A stretch of DNA of 64,000 nt from Eudorina sp. 2006-703-Eu-15 (Eukaryota; Chlorophyta; Chlorophyceae; Chlamydomonadales; Volvocaceae). Made by a program: the position numbers and the translations under genes. The stretch covers positions 1,229,362 through 1,293,361 of the forward strand of contig BDSI01000017.1 of NCBI GenBank assembly GCA_003117195.1, in the 5' to 3' direction. Shown piece by piece: positions 18,201-31,159 of this stretch (the stretch's first letter is position 1; every line of letters begins with the position of its first letter). A model generated the notes under the pieces. It was not told where the DNA came from and made no database searches. It saw nothing but the letters and a program-made list of their open reading frames with translations.

Positions 18201-19866
18201 TCGGAAGGTAGGGCAGCTGCGCCCACGGGGTCGGAAGGGCAGCTGCGCCCACGGGGTCGGAAGGGCATCTGCGCCCACGGGGTCGGAAGGTAGGGCAGCT
18301 GCGCCCACGGGGTCGGAAGGGCAGCTGCGCCTACGGGGTCGGAAGGTAGGGCAGCTGCGCCCACGGAGTCGGAAGGGCAGCTGCGCCCACGGGGTCGGAA
18401 GGTAGGGCAGCTGCGCCCACGGGGTCGGAAGGGCAGCTGCGCCTACGGGGTCGGAAGGTAGGGCAGCTGCGCCCACGGAGTCGGAAGGGCAGCTGCGCCA
18501 CGGGGTCGGAAGGTAGGGCAGCTGCGCCCACGGGGTCGGAAGGGCAGCTGCGCCTACGGGTTCGGAAGGTAGGGCAGCTTGCGCCCACGGAGTCGGAAGG
18601 GCAGCTGCGCCACGGGGTCGGAAGGTAGGGCAGCTGCGCCCACGGGTCGGAAGGGGCAGCTGCGCCCACGGGGTCGGAGGAGGGCAGCTGCGCCCACGGG
18701 GTCGGAAGGTAGGGCAGCTGCGCCCACGGAGTCGGAAGGGCAGCTGCGCCCACGGGGTCGGAAGGTAGGGCAGCTGCGCCCACGGGGTCGGAAGGGCAGC
18801 TGCGCCCACGGGGTCGGAAGGTAGGGCAGCTGCGCCCACGGGAGTCGGAAGGTAGGGCAGCCTGCGCCACGGGTCGGAGGGGCAGCTGCGCCACGGGTCG
18901 GAGGTAGGGCAGCTGCGCCACGGGGTCGAAGGGCAGCTGCGCCCACGGGTCGGAAGGTAGGGCAGCTGCGCCCACGGGTCGGAAGGGCAGCTGCGCCCAC
19001 GGGGTCGGAAGGGCATCTGCGCCCACGGGGTCGGAAGGTAGGGAAGATGCGCCACGGGGTCGGAAGGGCAGCTGCGCCACGGAGTCGGAAGGGCATCTGC
19101 GCCCACGGGGTCGGAAGGTAGGGCAGCTGCGCCCACGGGGTCGGAAGGGCAGCTGCGCCACGGGTCGGAAGGTAGGGCAGCTGCGCCCACGGGGTCGGAA
19201 GGGCAGCTGCGCCCACGGGTCGGAAGGTAGGGCAGCTGCGCCCACGGGGTCGGAAGGGCAGCTGCGCCTACGGGGTCGGAAGGTAGGGGCAGCTGCGCCA
19301 CGGGTCGGAAGGGCAGCTGCGCCCACGGGGTCGGAAGGTAGGGAAGATGCGCCCACGGGGTCGGAAGGGCAGCTGCGCCCACGGGGTCGGAAGGTAGGGC
19401 AGCTGCGCCCACGGAGTCGGAAGGTAGGGAAGATGCGCCCACGGGGTCGGAAGGGCAGCTGCGCCCACGGGGTCGGAAGGTAGGGCAGCTGCGCCCACGG
19501 GGTCGGAAGGGCAGCTGCGCCCACGGAGTCGGAAGGGCAGCTGCGCCCACGGGGTCGGAAGGTAGGGCAGCTGCGCCCACGGGGTCGGAAGGTAGGGCAG
19601 CTGCGCCCACGGAGTCGGAAGGGCATCTGCGCCCACGGGGTCGGAAGGTAGGGCAGCTGCGCCCACGGGGTCGGAAGGGCAGCTGCGCCCACGGGGTCGG
19701 AAGGGCAGCTGCGCCCACGGGGTCGGAAGGTAGGGCAGCTGCGCCCACGGAGTCGGAAGGTAGGGCAGCTGCGCCCACGGAGTCGGAAGGGCAGCTGCGC
19801 CCACGGGGTCGGAAGGTAGGGCAGCTGCGCCCACGGAGTCGGAAGGGCAGCTGCGCCTACGGGGTC
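15225..19866. repeat. ~4.6-kb GC-rich minisatellite, 26/30-bp units
   Basis: A tandem array of a unit reading ggcagctgcgcccacggggt plus cggaag, in two length forms: about 26 bp, and about 30 bp with an added gtag. The two forms often alternate, giving a ~56-bp higher-order period. The first few units (15240-15420) are a divergent variant with aaggaat in place of cacgggg. A subset from about 16800 to 19320 lacks one base in the cccacgggg part. The minus strand has no stop codon in any unit phase, so it shows open frames up to 1011 codons with Pro/Ala/Arg-rich text; these are artefacts of composition. Confidence 0.95.
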
Positions 19867-21228
<1,362 letters not shown>

Positions 21229-21897
21229 TCAAATAGCAAAGTAAATCCCTTTGGCCAGGTCGTGTCCGCGCATGGCGGTCTGCCACAGAAGCAATACGCA
21301 TAGCAGGTCCCGCAGCACCACCAGCCGTTCGACTGCAGAAGCGGCCGACGCGACCTGACCCCACAAATACGTTACCAGAGAGCGGTACTTCTCGTACGTC
21401 ATCGGCACCGCCGACACCTACAAGTAGCCGGCTTGCACACGCGCCCGCTGGTAAGCGGCACGGAAGTCCTCCACCCAGACCGAGTCGCAAGGGTTACCCC
21501 GGCCGGTGCTGGCATCGAACCGCCCACCACGCCCGGCTCGGCTGAAGAAACCGCTGAGCGCGGAGAGTTGCGACTTCACGGCGGCCGGAGAGACGGGCCC
21601 GCCACCTCCGGCGCGGTGAGTGGGCAACCAGGAGGCGACCATATACACCAGGATGTCGTCAGGGGTGCAGTCCGCCCATGTGTGACCGCGACCGCAGCGG
21701 GCCAGCCAACTCAGGAAATCCACCGAAGCGGAATCCTGCCGGGAAACCGTCGAAGGTGCCAAGGCGCCGAGAAGCAGGTCCGCGGCGGTTGCCAGACCCT
21801 GGCGGTACAGCGCGTCCCGCGCCACGTCAGGCAGGGGAGGGCCAGCGGGAAGCTGCGCCGATACACGCGCGGCCGCCACGCCTAGCGGCGGGCACAC
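21229..21897 (-). pseudogene. Tyrosine recombinase fragment of a mobile element
   Basis: One minus-strand frame from 21897 is interrupted by a single TAG at 21418-21420 and ends at TAA/TGA codons near 21229. The first part (STVSRQDSASVDFLSWLARC, GHTWADCTPDDILVYMVASW, KSQLSALSGFFSRAGRGG) looks like the SAM-like DNA-binding domain of tyrosine recombinases. The second part (PMTYEKYRSLVTYLWGQV, LLLWQTAMRGHDLAK) fits the start of the catalytic domain, with RGHDL at the first catalytic arginine. The remaining boxes (HxxR, H/W, Tyr) are absent. Such proteins belong to DIRS-type and Crypton-type elements; I cannot tell which without the rest. It is degraded and inactive as read. Confidence 0.65.
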
Positions 21898-21945
21898 CTA
21901 CGGACAGCAGAACCAAGGAGGAGCCCGGCGTGATCAGAGAGGGGC

Positions 21946-22287
21946 TTATGGTCGAACGAAGCTGTGGCGAGCCAGGGCGAAGTCGAGGACACCACAGAGA
22001 CCGCGGGACCCCCGAATAACAGGAAAGGGAGGAGGAACAGGCAAGGAAAAACCCCACCTTACCGGCACAGGAGAACCCAGCGGATGGGACGCGAAGGGGA
22101 CCCCGACAGCAGGCGGCAAAGGCCGAAGAGCCGCGAAAGGCGCCGGAGCCAGCCCCGTTCCCAGCAGAAGGCCCGCAGACGAAGTAGGGGCGGAGAAAAG
22201 CCCGCCTGCCATACCAGGGAGCAGGAAACCCTGCGGGATCCCGTCCGCAGGCACGGAGAGTGACACAGGTGACACCCCACCGAATGA
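21946..22287 (-). other. Possible upstream ORF part of the recombinase element
   Basis: The same minus-strand frame as the recombinase fragment is open from the MITE border down to a stop at 21946, encoding Pro/Gly/Leu-rich text (GGVSPVSLSVPADGIPQGF). It may be the N-terminal region or leader of the same element. A tctgctgtccgtag acceptor-like sequence just before 21897 could also mark a splice. Composition alone could produce this frame, so the call is weak. Confidence 0.25.
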
Positions 22288-22809
22288 CGCGGGACCAGTG
22301 TTGCTATCTTCCAAAACGGGGAAATAAAATTCCGCAGGTTTCCGGCCTGTCGCCAGTAGCCAAAAAACCTTTGGCAGGGCAGATTTTGGGGGGCTTTCTA
22401 GGTGCCAGGAAATAGAAACGTCCGAGGCAGGCCGGAAATATTTCTGTGTGTTTCGACAGCAGGGCCACTACTACCACAGCTACGACAGGGATTCTCAGTC
22501 TGGGAGGCCTGAAGCGCACTTTCCTTGCGTCGCGGATGCATATGGGAGGGTAACCAGGAGTTGGGGACACGGCATTAGAGTGTGTTTTGGCGGTAGACAG
22601 GTGTACGACGCAGGAATTGCCCCTGCGCCTGCAGATTTCCAGGCCTTTTTGGTAGTCTGGAAAATAGTTGGCAGGGCAGGTTTCCGGCTCTCCACAGCGT
22701 CAAATAAATGAAATCTCGCAGGTTTCTTGGGGGTCTGGGAAATAGAAAAATTCCGGGTTTTCTGCCCGTAAATATTATTTTTATTTAAGATAGCAACACT
22801 GCGCGGGAC
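22288..22809. mobile_element. 506-bp hAT-type MITE with 8-bp target duplication
   Basis: The element spans 22296-22801. It begins with cagtgttgctatctt and ends with the exact inverse complement (22787-22801), giving 15-bp terminal inverted repeats. It is flanked by a perfect 8-bp direct repeat, cgcgggac, at 22288-22295 and 22802-22809. An 8-bp target duplication and a CAGTG start are hallmarks of hAT transposons. No transposase is encoded, so it is non-autonomous. Internally, a gcaggttt phrase with related sequence occurs near both ends. It lies about 400 bp upstream of the recombinase fragment. The intact target duplication suggests a fairly recent insertion. Confidence 0.9.
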
Positions 22810-24573
22810 CCATCGAGCGTTAGTCCCCTCGACACATCCCAACGCAACTGCGCCGCAGATCCCCAAAAGGGTTTTACACTGGCGTCATAGACAGCACAGA
22901 CAGGCAGCGAACACCACGCGAACGCAAGCATCGCGAAACCGCGCGAAGAATATGGTAACGCCTATCATGGGATATATCCCTAATTCGTTCGCACAGAACG
23001 CAGCGATCGCGATCCACGCACAGTTCTTACCGTTGCTCCGAACCCAAGGCTCAAAGCTTGCGGACCAGCAGACCGTCCTTGCAACATCTATCTGGGCATT
23101 TCCTGGTCGTTCGGGAGATAGTTCAGAGGCACGGCGCCTCGGTAGGTAGATATATATATGTACTTGATGATTCGAGTGGAAGGTATGGGAGGTGGCTGGC
23201 TGGGTAAGGGTAGGTGTTGCGTGCGGGGTGAGGCTTGCCGCCGTGACCCTCTGTACAACAGAAGCTCAGAAGAGGTGCGTCCGGACATGCGTTGTATGGC
23301 CTGCTGTGTTTTTCTGTGTTTGGCGCCCGGCATGCAGGTGACAGGGAGGTGCGATTGGTGCCTACGATCGCAAGCTCCTGGTCGGACGACCACTACGGGT
23401 TATAACGAGCAGGAGCATGGTTGTAGCCAGAGTTTGGCAGTAGCGCCGCGTTCGCTAGCATTGTGCCTAGCTGTGCGTCACAGGCCTCAGCGGCAATGGT
23501 GGGGTTGCGCCCGTGGCGTGGGCGAGGTGGGAGGCGCTGTGCAGCGCAGGAGACTGTGGATGGCTTGCTTGGAAATGTGTCGGACGACGAACCAGCGATC
23601 CCGATAGAGCGATGCGCTGGGGCCCCCTAGATGTACGGTACAGTGCTGTGACCTCGGTCAATAATCAATGCTGTGAACCTCTGCGACCAGGCCGCTGCTG
23701 TTGTGTATATCGCCTCTCTTAGGGAGTGACAGCAGCGGCCTACTTCAGCGAATAAGTCCCCTTAAGGAGTGTAGGCGTTGGGGCAGTCACGTGCCTGGCT
23801 GCCTGCAGCTTGTGCCGAGGTCACATACGACAGCTGCAGCAGCGGCACGCCCGCACACACCCCCATATGGTCGCGGAGCAGCACCCATGTGGAGCCTCTC
23901 CGTGCCCATCCACATATATAGCCCTCTGCGTGCATCCGGCTAACCTCTGCACAGGAGGAAGGTTGTGTGCCAGCAATTACAACCTTGGCCTCGCCTCGGG
24001 GCTTCACGCATTGTTTGCTGCGCTTGCTCAGATGACCGTTGCGCATGCTGCACCTAGCCTAGCCTGGCCAGCACTCTGCTGCCCTGGAGTGATACCGGCG
24101 GCAGCACAGTGGGTGACCCCTGGGCCGCCGATTCGCTGCTACTGTTGCGTGTCGCCAGCAAGCACACTCGCTCACGCAACACATGTGTATGTACCGTTCG
24201 CATGCAACATATGTACCGCATGTGTATAATAGTGTCGGGGCCTGGAGGCCAGAGCACACACAAATACGCAACAGTAACGCCGTGCGTGCATGCATCCCCA
24301 TTCCACAACCGCCGCAACATGCCCTTACTCATCCCAGCAGCAAGCTCTGTACAGCTTCATAACCATACCCACGACATGTGAACTCACGCCCCTGACACAA
24401 GGGGGAAGGATCCAACCCTCACACGGTCCAGGGAAGACCCCTGACACCGCCCCAGTGGGACAGCACCCACAACACAAACGAGAACTCCGCTGGACACCAG
24501 CCACCGACAAATACGCACACATACGTTACAACGACAGGACACATACAGTGCGTTGCATGTGTGGGTGCTTTAC
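22810..24573. other. No gene; 3' flank of gene 2
   Basis: No coding signal was recognised on either strand. The right-hand part probably holds the 3' untranslated region of minus-strand gene 2, whose stop codon is at 24574. A short (AT)n patch lies near 23148-23160. Confidence 0.5.
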
Positions 24574-27500
24574 TCAGAGCCGGCTCTTTCGCGTGGGGGT
24601 GGCTCCACCGGAAGCCGCCTGGTTGTGGTGGCCATGGGGGTGACGGCGGGATGACGGCGGGGTGACGGCGGGGACGATGGGGGTGGCGGCGGCCGTCACT
24701 TGTGGCGGCTGCGGGACCGGCGTCACGCAGCCCTTCAGCTGCAGGGGGGAGGGGGTAAGGGCAGCGGAGAGGGGAGGACCGGCACAACAGGGTCGACGCT
24801 GTCTACGTACCAATACGCAACCAGGCCTTTGGTTTGCGTTGCTGCGCGCGCGTGCTTCAGCAAGTGAAGCGTGGATGCGCGGGCTTCATCAAGCAAGGAC
24901 TTGCGTACCGGGCTCCAACCGGCATGTGGCAGGTGCCGACAGGGCAGCCAAGCGCGGTATGGAATGGCACGCTGCCCGCATCAGCATGCCTGCCTGCGCT
25001 TGCCTAAACCGCCGAGCGAGAGCTACCGCACCCCCTACCCTGCCTTTTTCCACCCACTGCCCAGTGAATCGCCCATGCGTGTACGTGCACGCCAGCCAGC
25101 GGCCAGAGTACGCGCGCACACGGCGGGTTTGGCAGCGCGCTCTGTCCCTCCCTGCCTCCCTCCCTCTCACCGGCTGCGGGTTGCCCGGCCCGTACGCCAG
25201 CCCCGTGAGCTTCATCTCGATGTAGTCCGTCAGCATGCTGCCGTAGCGCAGCTGGCCCTTGCCCGTGATGCTCATGTCGCCCACGACAAAGCCCTCGCTG
25301 GGGGGGACCTAAGAGGGAGCGCGGGGGGAGGGTGGCTGTATTGCGTTGCAAGATTACGTATCAGCGAAGCAACAGCAGGCGACAATGTGCACCCCCATAT
25401 GGCCGCCGTACAGCCTTCCCGCTGCCTGCGAGTTAAGTCCCCCGACATAATTAAATCATAATGGCCCCGCCTGCCTCATTTTGCAGGCATTACGGTCTCT
25501 CTGTGCCTCCCCACCGAGGCTGTGGAACCGTGGCGGGGGAAGCAACAGCAGCCTACCGCGCGCGGGGGTTACCGAGGTCAGCTTAGAAACCAATTTAGAA
25601 GCGTTGTTTCTCTGGGATACGGTACCAGTGCATGTTTCTTAGCTGATGGTGTTGATGCGGCAAGATCCAATAGTGTATACTCTGGCCAGCTGTATGTCAA
25701 TGTACCTTCTGTCTACCTAACTGTAGGACCCTTTAAGGCCCTGCCGGTCCGCAGAACCGCAATGCTGAGGGCTAACCATCTGGAGAACAAAGGCCCAGGG
25801 GCGAAGAACGCAAGACATCCGACCGGTCAATTTTCAATTGACCACCCCCTACGGACAAACGCGAGCCCTGCGAGCCACAAGGGAGTTCTAGGAGTTCCGC
25901 TCGTTGTCTTCTTGATTCTCCAACCACGCGTGCTGTGCTCGTAGCTATATAGCTGCAATCCCCCTCAGTAATGCCCAAATGGTTGCTGGCGGGTGGGTAC
26001 AAGATAGAGGTCTCCCATGACGGACACAGCCCCCACGCGGAACACACCTCAAACACGCCGCGCACGTGGTAGCCCTGCTCGCCACGCGTCCACGTCCAGT
26101 ACTTGGTGGCGTCCAGCGGCGCGCCGTCCGGGCCCACAAAGTTGGCGGGGCTGAAGCTGTTGAAGTAGAGCGCCACGGGGTTGTTGATGGTGATCATCTG
26201 TCAGGCAGGCAGCGGTGGGCCATGCAGGGTAATGGGGAGGGGAGAGAAGAAGAAAAGGGAGAGCTGGGGCGAGGGAAGAAGTGGAAGCGACGGGGGGAGG
26301 GGATTGTGGGCGAGGCGGGAGCGGAGACTGGGAACAGGAGGCCTGCACATACTGGCGCATGTGCAGCATACATGATGTTGGTCGGGACACTGGCCACTGC
26401 GGAGCCGTCGTTTGCAAAGTCCTTCACTACCTCTCTGGGCCACACAGGCGAGGCACACTCCTGCGATGGCGGTGGCCTGGATGGCCTGAGGCTTGTTCGC
26501 TGCTGCAGTCATGTGGTGCAACGTGTCACCGCCGCACCACCGCCACCACGGAGCAGCAGCCCCTACATACACTCACCAGGCCCGCGCGCGCCAGCGTGTT
26601 GACGGTGCTGCCGATGAAGGGGTCGCTGGAGCGGGAGGGCTTGCCGTAGCGCCCGCAGCGGATCAGATCCTGCGTGTACGGTTGGGTCGACCACAACCGA
26701 CGTACTGACATCAACAGTTCACAGGCGGCCTTTGTGTGCGCTGTTGCACAAACAGCGGTGAAAAGGTACAGTGACTTTCTAAGCATGGGCAACCGGGCAG
26801 GCGCGGCAGGCAACTACCGTTCCAGCATCACCCAAAAGATCGCAGCAAAGCAGGGAAGGCCTCCCCTGGCCGCAAAATGGACCCGTGCGCGCCAGCTATC
26901 CCACCTGCCCACTCAGCAACAAAGCTACAGGTGTACGAGCATGTCGTACACTTGGGCCTGTACGCACCTGCACATCGGTGAGGGGGTCGCCGTCGCCGTC
27001 GAGGCGCACCCTGCTGGACGCCGCCGCCAGCTCCACCTCGGCGCCCAGCGTGTTTGCGCGCATGATCAGGTGCATGGCCCCCGTGGTGGTGTCGCTGTTC
27101 CACTTGTTCATCGGGTTGTACTCGCCGTTGGAGCCGCTGAAGAGGTCCGCCATGGTCACGGCGGGGTTGACGTGCTGCTGGTACAGCTGTGGGCAGGCAG
27201 GGCGGGGGAACGGGGGGGAGAGGGGGGATGGAAGAGGAGGGAAGGGCTGGGCCGGGGTGCGTGCGTCAAAACGATGGCGGTATGCCAGCAGCAGCGCAGG
27301 CTGTAAATAGGACTGGGGAAGGGGCAGAAGGGGGCATGCTTAGCGTGGAGGACACGCAGCAGCAAGGCAGCAATGGCAGCCACCAATCTTGCAGGGCTCA
27401 AGTATTGCTGGCTCGAGCAAGGGCCACCACGCCCTCAGGGGAGGCCCCTGTTTTCCAGGCCTGCACGCCCCATCCCCATCATTATCCCCCCCCCCGCCGC

Positions 27501-28819
27501 GCGGCTCACCTGCAGCACAGTTTCGGGTTGCACTCGCGCCAGGTACTGGAAGTACTCGGGCCCCTCGCATGTAAAAGTAACGCGCGTGATCTTGCCCTCT
27601 GCGTTGCGCGTCACAGCCCACTCGCAGTACTCGTCCTGCCAAGTGTGCGATGGTAACGGCGAGGCAGCACAGCGGACGGTGTCGATCGTATCATGTATGG
27701 CCGTTGGACGCCGGTTAAATGGTCTGAGCCAGCCACTCGTAAGAGCAGTGACGGCACATGTAAGAGCATGAATGGCAAGAGCTCAGGCGGAATGCGCATG
27801 CAAGGCAGCTGCTGTATATATGTGCACCTGCGATGGAGGTGCTTGCACATACATGCAGCATGCCAGATGCCAGAGACCAATCAGCAGCATGTCGCGCCAC
27901 GCACACACTCTTAAACACACCCCGCAAGGTGTTGTTTTAGTCACACGCACCTCACATGCGGTGTACTGCCCGGCCCAACTGACCTGCACGTCGCGTGACT
28001 CATCCGCAGCCTTCCAGCGGGCCTCATCGTTGGGGTTGCTGACCTTCACGGTGCGTGGAAAGGCGACCCAGGCGATGTCCTTGGTAACAGCGCTGTCGGG
28101 GATGGCAGTCTTCATGTGGTTGAAGAACTGGGGCCGGTTGGGGTCGTTGTAGTTGCTCTCGTGGTCAGGGTCGCCCCTCCTGTGGGCATGAACAGCAGCA
28201 TGCAGGGGCACCAAGCAACAGCGAGGCAGCAGCACCGTTAGTGCACGCATTGATGGTCCAGGCTGGCACAGGTGGCAGGTGCGTGGTCTGTACAGTATGT
28301 GAGCTCTGCTACGCATCTGAACCCGGCTAGAGAACGTGCCACATGTATGGGCGGGTGCAGTGCGTGCGGGTGTGTAGTTTGTGTTTCCCGCATGGAGTCC
28401 AAGTGCTGGTGCGCCGCCTGCTGCGTGTCAATGTGCTGCGCCTCCATGCATGGGGCCCTCGGGCAGCGGGTCGAAGGTCGGTGGGGGCGGTCGCGTGAGA
28501 GCAACAGCAAGCCACACGTTACAGGCACGCGTATACGTAGGTGTAGAGGGGTTTGTGCAGATAGAGGGGTTTGCGCACACATACAGCACACGCTGCTACG
28601 TACAGTATGCATGCAGCACGCTGCTGCTGTCTCGCAGCATGACGCATGCAGCCCATGTGAGTGATCGCTACAAGACTTGATTGGCTCATCACACAACACC
28701 CACTTACACGCCAGAATCGCACATGGCGGAGATGATATCGCTCCATCCCTGCAGATTCTCGGCCTTCAAGTCCGTCAGGAATGCAGGAGGGTCGAAGCGA
28801 GGAAGCTTGCCGGCCGGCA
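24574..28819 (-). CDS. Gene 2: multi-exon gene, unknown family, 5' end not found
   Basis: Eight minus-strand exons were deduced: 28819-28708, 28179-27984, 27635-27510, 27186-26968, 26669-26577, 26197-26048, 25308-25171, 24738-24574. All introns are GT-AG and all phases agree, giving at least 398 residues and a TGA stop. The first exon starts in mid-codon, so one or more 5' exons lie above 28819 and were not recognised. Stretches of note: LPRFDPPAFLTDLKAENLQG, FFNHMKTAIPDSAVTKDIAW, DEYCEWAVTRNAEGKITRVT, GAMHLIMRANTLGAEVELAA, CGRYGKPSRSSDPFIGSTVN and ITINNPVALYFNSF. The C-terminus is a Pro/His/Ser-rich tail. The body looks like a conserved globular domain; from memory it resembles uncharacterised microbial proteins, but I cannot name the family. 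It is convergent with gene 1. Confidence 0.8.
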
Positions 28820-30150
28820 CTGCAAGGGCGCCAGTACGTATTACACGGTCTTATGGGAAATAAAGGTGCCCGCGTAAGCTGCACGTGCCGGTTCGTGGGC
28901 GTGCCAACCAACATGTATGCACAGTGCACTACGTACTACTGTACTCGATCGTTGTTGTGACGTGCATGCTTCAAAGGGAGTAGCGGCTCTATCTCAGGCG
29001 AGCTCATCGGAGTACGTCTCATTCAATACGTGATAAGTATGACGTTTATTTGATGTACGCACGTGAGCGCCGCCCCGTCCGTCAGCCCGCCATGATGGTC
29101 ACCATAATGTATGCGAAGTTGAAGCGAACAAGACGCTGATGAAGGACTGGTGGGTTTCTAAGCAGCTCGCAGCGAAGCAGCAACGAACATAGGGGATCTT
29201 ACACACCTGCGTTGCTGGAAACGGTCATCCTCGCCCTTCCGGTGGCCAAGATGCGGGAGCTCACATCGCAGGAGACTAGGCGCAGCGCAGCTATTGCAAT
29301 GTGGCAGGAAGAGACGGAGCACTCAAAATTGGTGATCTGAACGATTTACAGGTCCTGAGGCACGCTCGCGAGGGCAGGTTTGGGGCTCACCTGCTCTTTT
29401 TACACAAGAACTGCTGCACAAGGCCATCTGAAAGGAAATGGCTCGTCCTCTCGAATTGGGAAACCAATCGATCACACGCACGGGTAATGACAAATGGCGT
29501 TCGCCACACCAGAGTATACTTACCTTATTAGTCTAATTAAGTAACTCTTAACTGCTCACAAACATCCCCTAGCGAAGCCGTACGTCGTCGTACAATTCGA
29601 TCGATACTGTTGCCTAATAACGCGAGCACGCACTGGCTGGCACGGGCACAACCGACCTCCCTTCTACGAAAAGCGACATTCGTAGCATTATTTCAGGACT
29701 AGTTGCAACGCAATTTACATAAGCGAATACCAACACGTTTAGACCAATAACGCGAATTACCAGTTTTGTTGGTTACAGTAAAAGAGGGGAACAACGTGAT
29801 GACCGTGCGTACGTGGGTCCCGTACGGGTAATGGGCCTATTTAGGGTTGCGACCTGTTGCGAAGGAGGGCGGCCTACCTACCGTACCCGAAGCTCTCCGC
29901 GGTGCGGGGGTGCGACTAACATCAACTGGCAAAGGTATCAAATTACAGATGACCTTTGTGCGGAATGATCTCCAGATTACGTGCGTGAGCATGTGCGCCA
30001 ACCGTCACAACAAAACTGCACTCGCGGTTTACTACGTACGCCCAATCCTCGATAAGAAAAGTCTTTTCATGTATCCTTATGAGACTTGGAGGTGCAATGG
30101 AAGAGTGTCCGGGCACGACTCGCTTCCAGACGTAACGGTAGTTGCACACC
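28820..30150. other. No gene recognised; AT-richer from about 29500
   Basis: The missing 5' exon(s) of gene 2 may lie in the first part. From about 29500 the base composition becomes more AT-rich and resembles the leader region of LTR elements. A plus-strand frame at 29847-30245 lacks recognisable motifs and runs into the candidate solo LTR, so I do not call it. Confidence 0.4.
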
Positions 30151-30522
30151 TGTTGTATTATGCGATTTGCCGCATAATAAACAATATTTCTCGTTATGGT
30201 GTTTTACTGTGCTGTCATTCTGGGACTTTGCTGAGAAGTTCCTAATGCGTCTCAACTGTTCTCGTAACCTAGTTGCGAACCTGTATTCGGGCTGCCGAAT
30301 AACTGTTATTTCTGACGGTAATTGTATGTCTGTTTACAATTAGGATAACTGGTCCTGGTAGCTGTTCTGACTGACTCCGATTGTCGAGCCGTTGGTTTAC
30401 TGACCCGTCGTCCCATGTACGGTACGGAAATCGCTACTGGGCGCGGAACTGGTGCTTATATGCACGCTGAGACTCAACAATCGGTAGCTCTTACTACTAC
30501 CAATATACATAGTACTTTAACA
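30151..30522 (+). mobile_element. Candidate solo LTR related to the 35.7-kb element
   Basis: The stretch starts tgttgtat, as do the LTRs at 35737 and 39544. Near its end it carries cggtagctcttactactacca, which matches cggtagttcttactaccacca at the same relative place in those LTRs. It ends around ctttaaca. The rest has diverged. No internal coding region adjoins it. Borders are approximate: acacc occurs at 30146-30150 and again at 30520-30524, which may be a 5-bp target duplication if the LTR ends at 30519. It may be a remnant of a related family left by LTR recombination. Confidence 0.45.
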
Positions 30523-30814
30523 CCGCACCACCCCCGGCACAGCAACTGTTGCCAAACCCCTACACACTAAACCAGAGCCACTCCTCGCTACACCCAGTTC
30601 AAGACCACCACTGTTTCCTTCGCGACCTTAGTAGGTACATGTGCTCTTCGTGCGGTCTGCTTATCAAACGAGTTGCACAGAATTATCAGTAAGCATCGAA
30701 ACGCGTTCGTTGACGCCCGCTTTCAAACTTGATCATCCCAAGTAAGGCAGTCGAGCCCTCTGCGGCGGCCCTGTCTGACGGCAACGAATGCGATGCATGT
30801 TGGCTGCAAGGCCC

Positions 30815-31051
30815 TCATTTGCCGCTGTCCATAATGCTGTCCGGGACGCAGCTGCTGAGCACAGCCGCCGCGTTGCCCCCCACACGAACAGCCGCCCGCA
30901 GCAGTGGCATCTGACGGACGGCACTGCCCTTTTCGGCCTCCCCCGCGTCGTCAGATGGCGCCTCATGGTCACTCTCCATCCACCCCGCCACCACCAACTC
31001 CGAAATGCGGGCGCCCGCAGCGCCCATGGACTGCAGCAGCGGCTGAGCGGT
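30815..31051 (-). pseudogene. Armadillo-like copy E: duplicated terminal-exon fragment
   Basis: A second copy of the last ~78 codons of the family lies 108 bp beyond the stop of copy B. It starts at the TAQPLLQSMGAAGARISEL position and ends in CVPDSIMDSGK. Its last 30 residues match copy A (RQMPLLRAA, SCVPDSIM) better than copy B (EKRQLRAA, SCVPASM). There is no upstream coding sequence, so it is a leftover of a duplication or unequal exchange. Confidence 0.75.
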
Positions 31052-31159
31052 CCTCGCCCGATCCAGTTGCCCTTTCCCTGCCATCAAACCGCATAGCCTA
31101 GCCCTCCAACGCTCCAAGGCATCCCCGTTTGACGACAACCCTGCCCTCAGTCCTGCCCC

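Noticed and set aside
15225..19866. Possible CRISPR-like array
   Set aside because: Units are contiguous with no unique spacers, and the setting is a eukaryotic nuclear genome.
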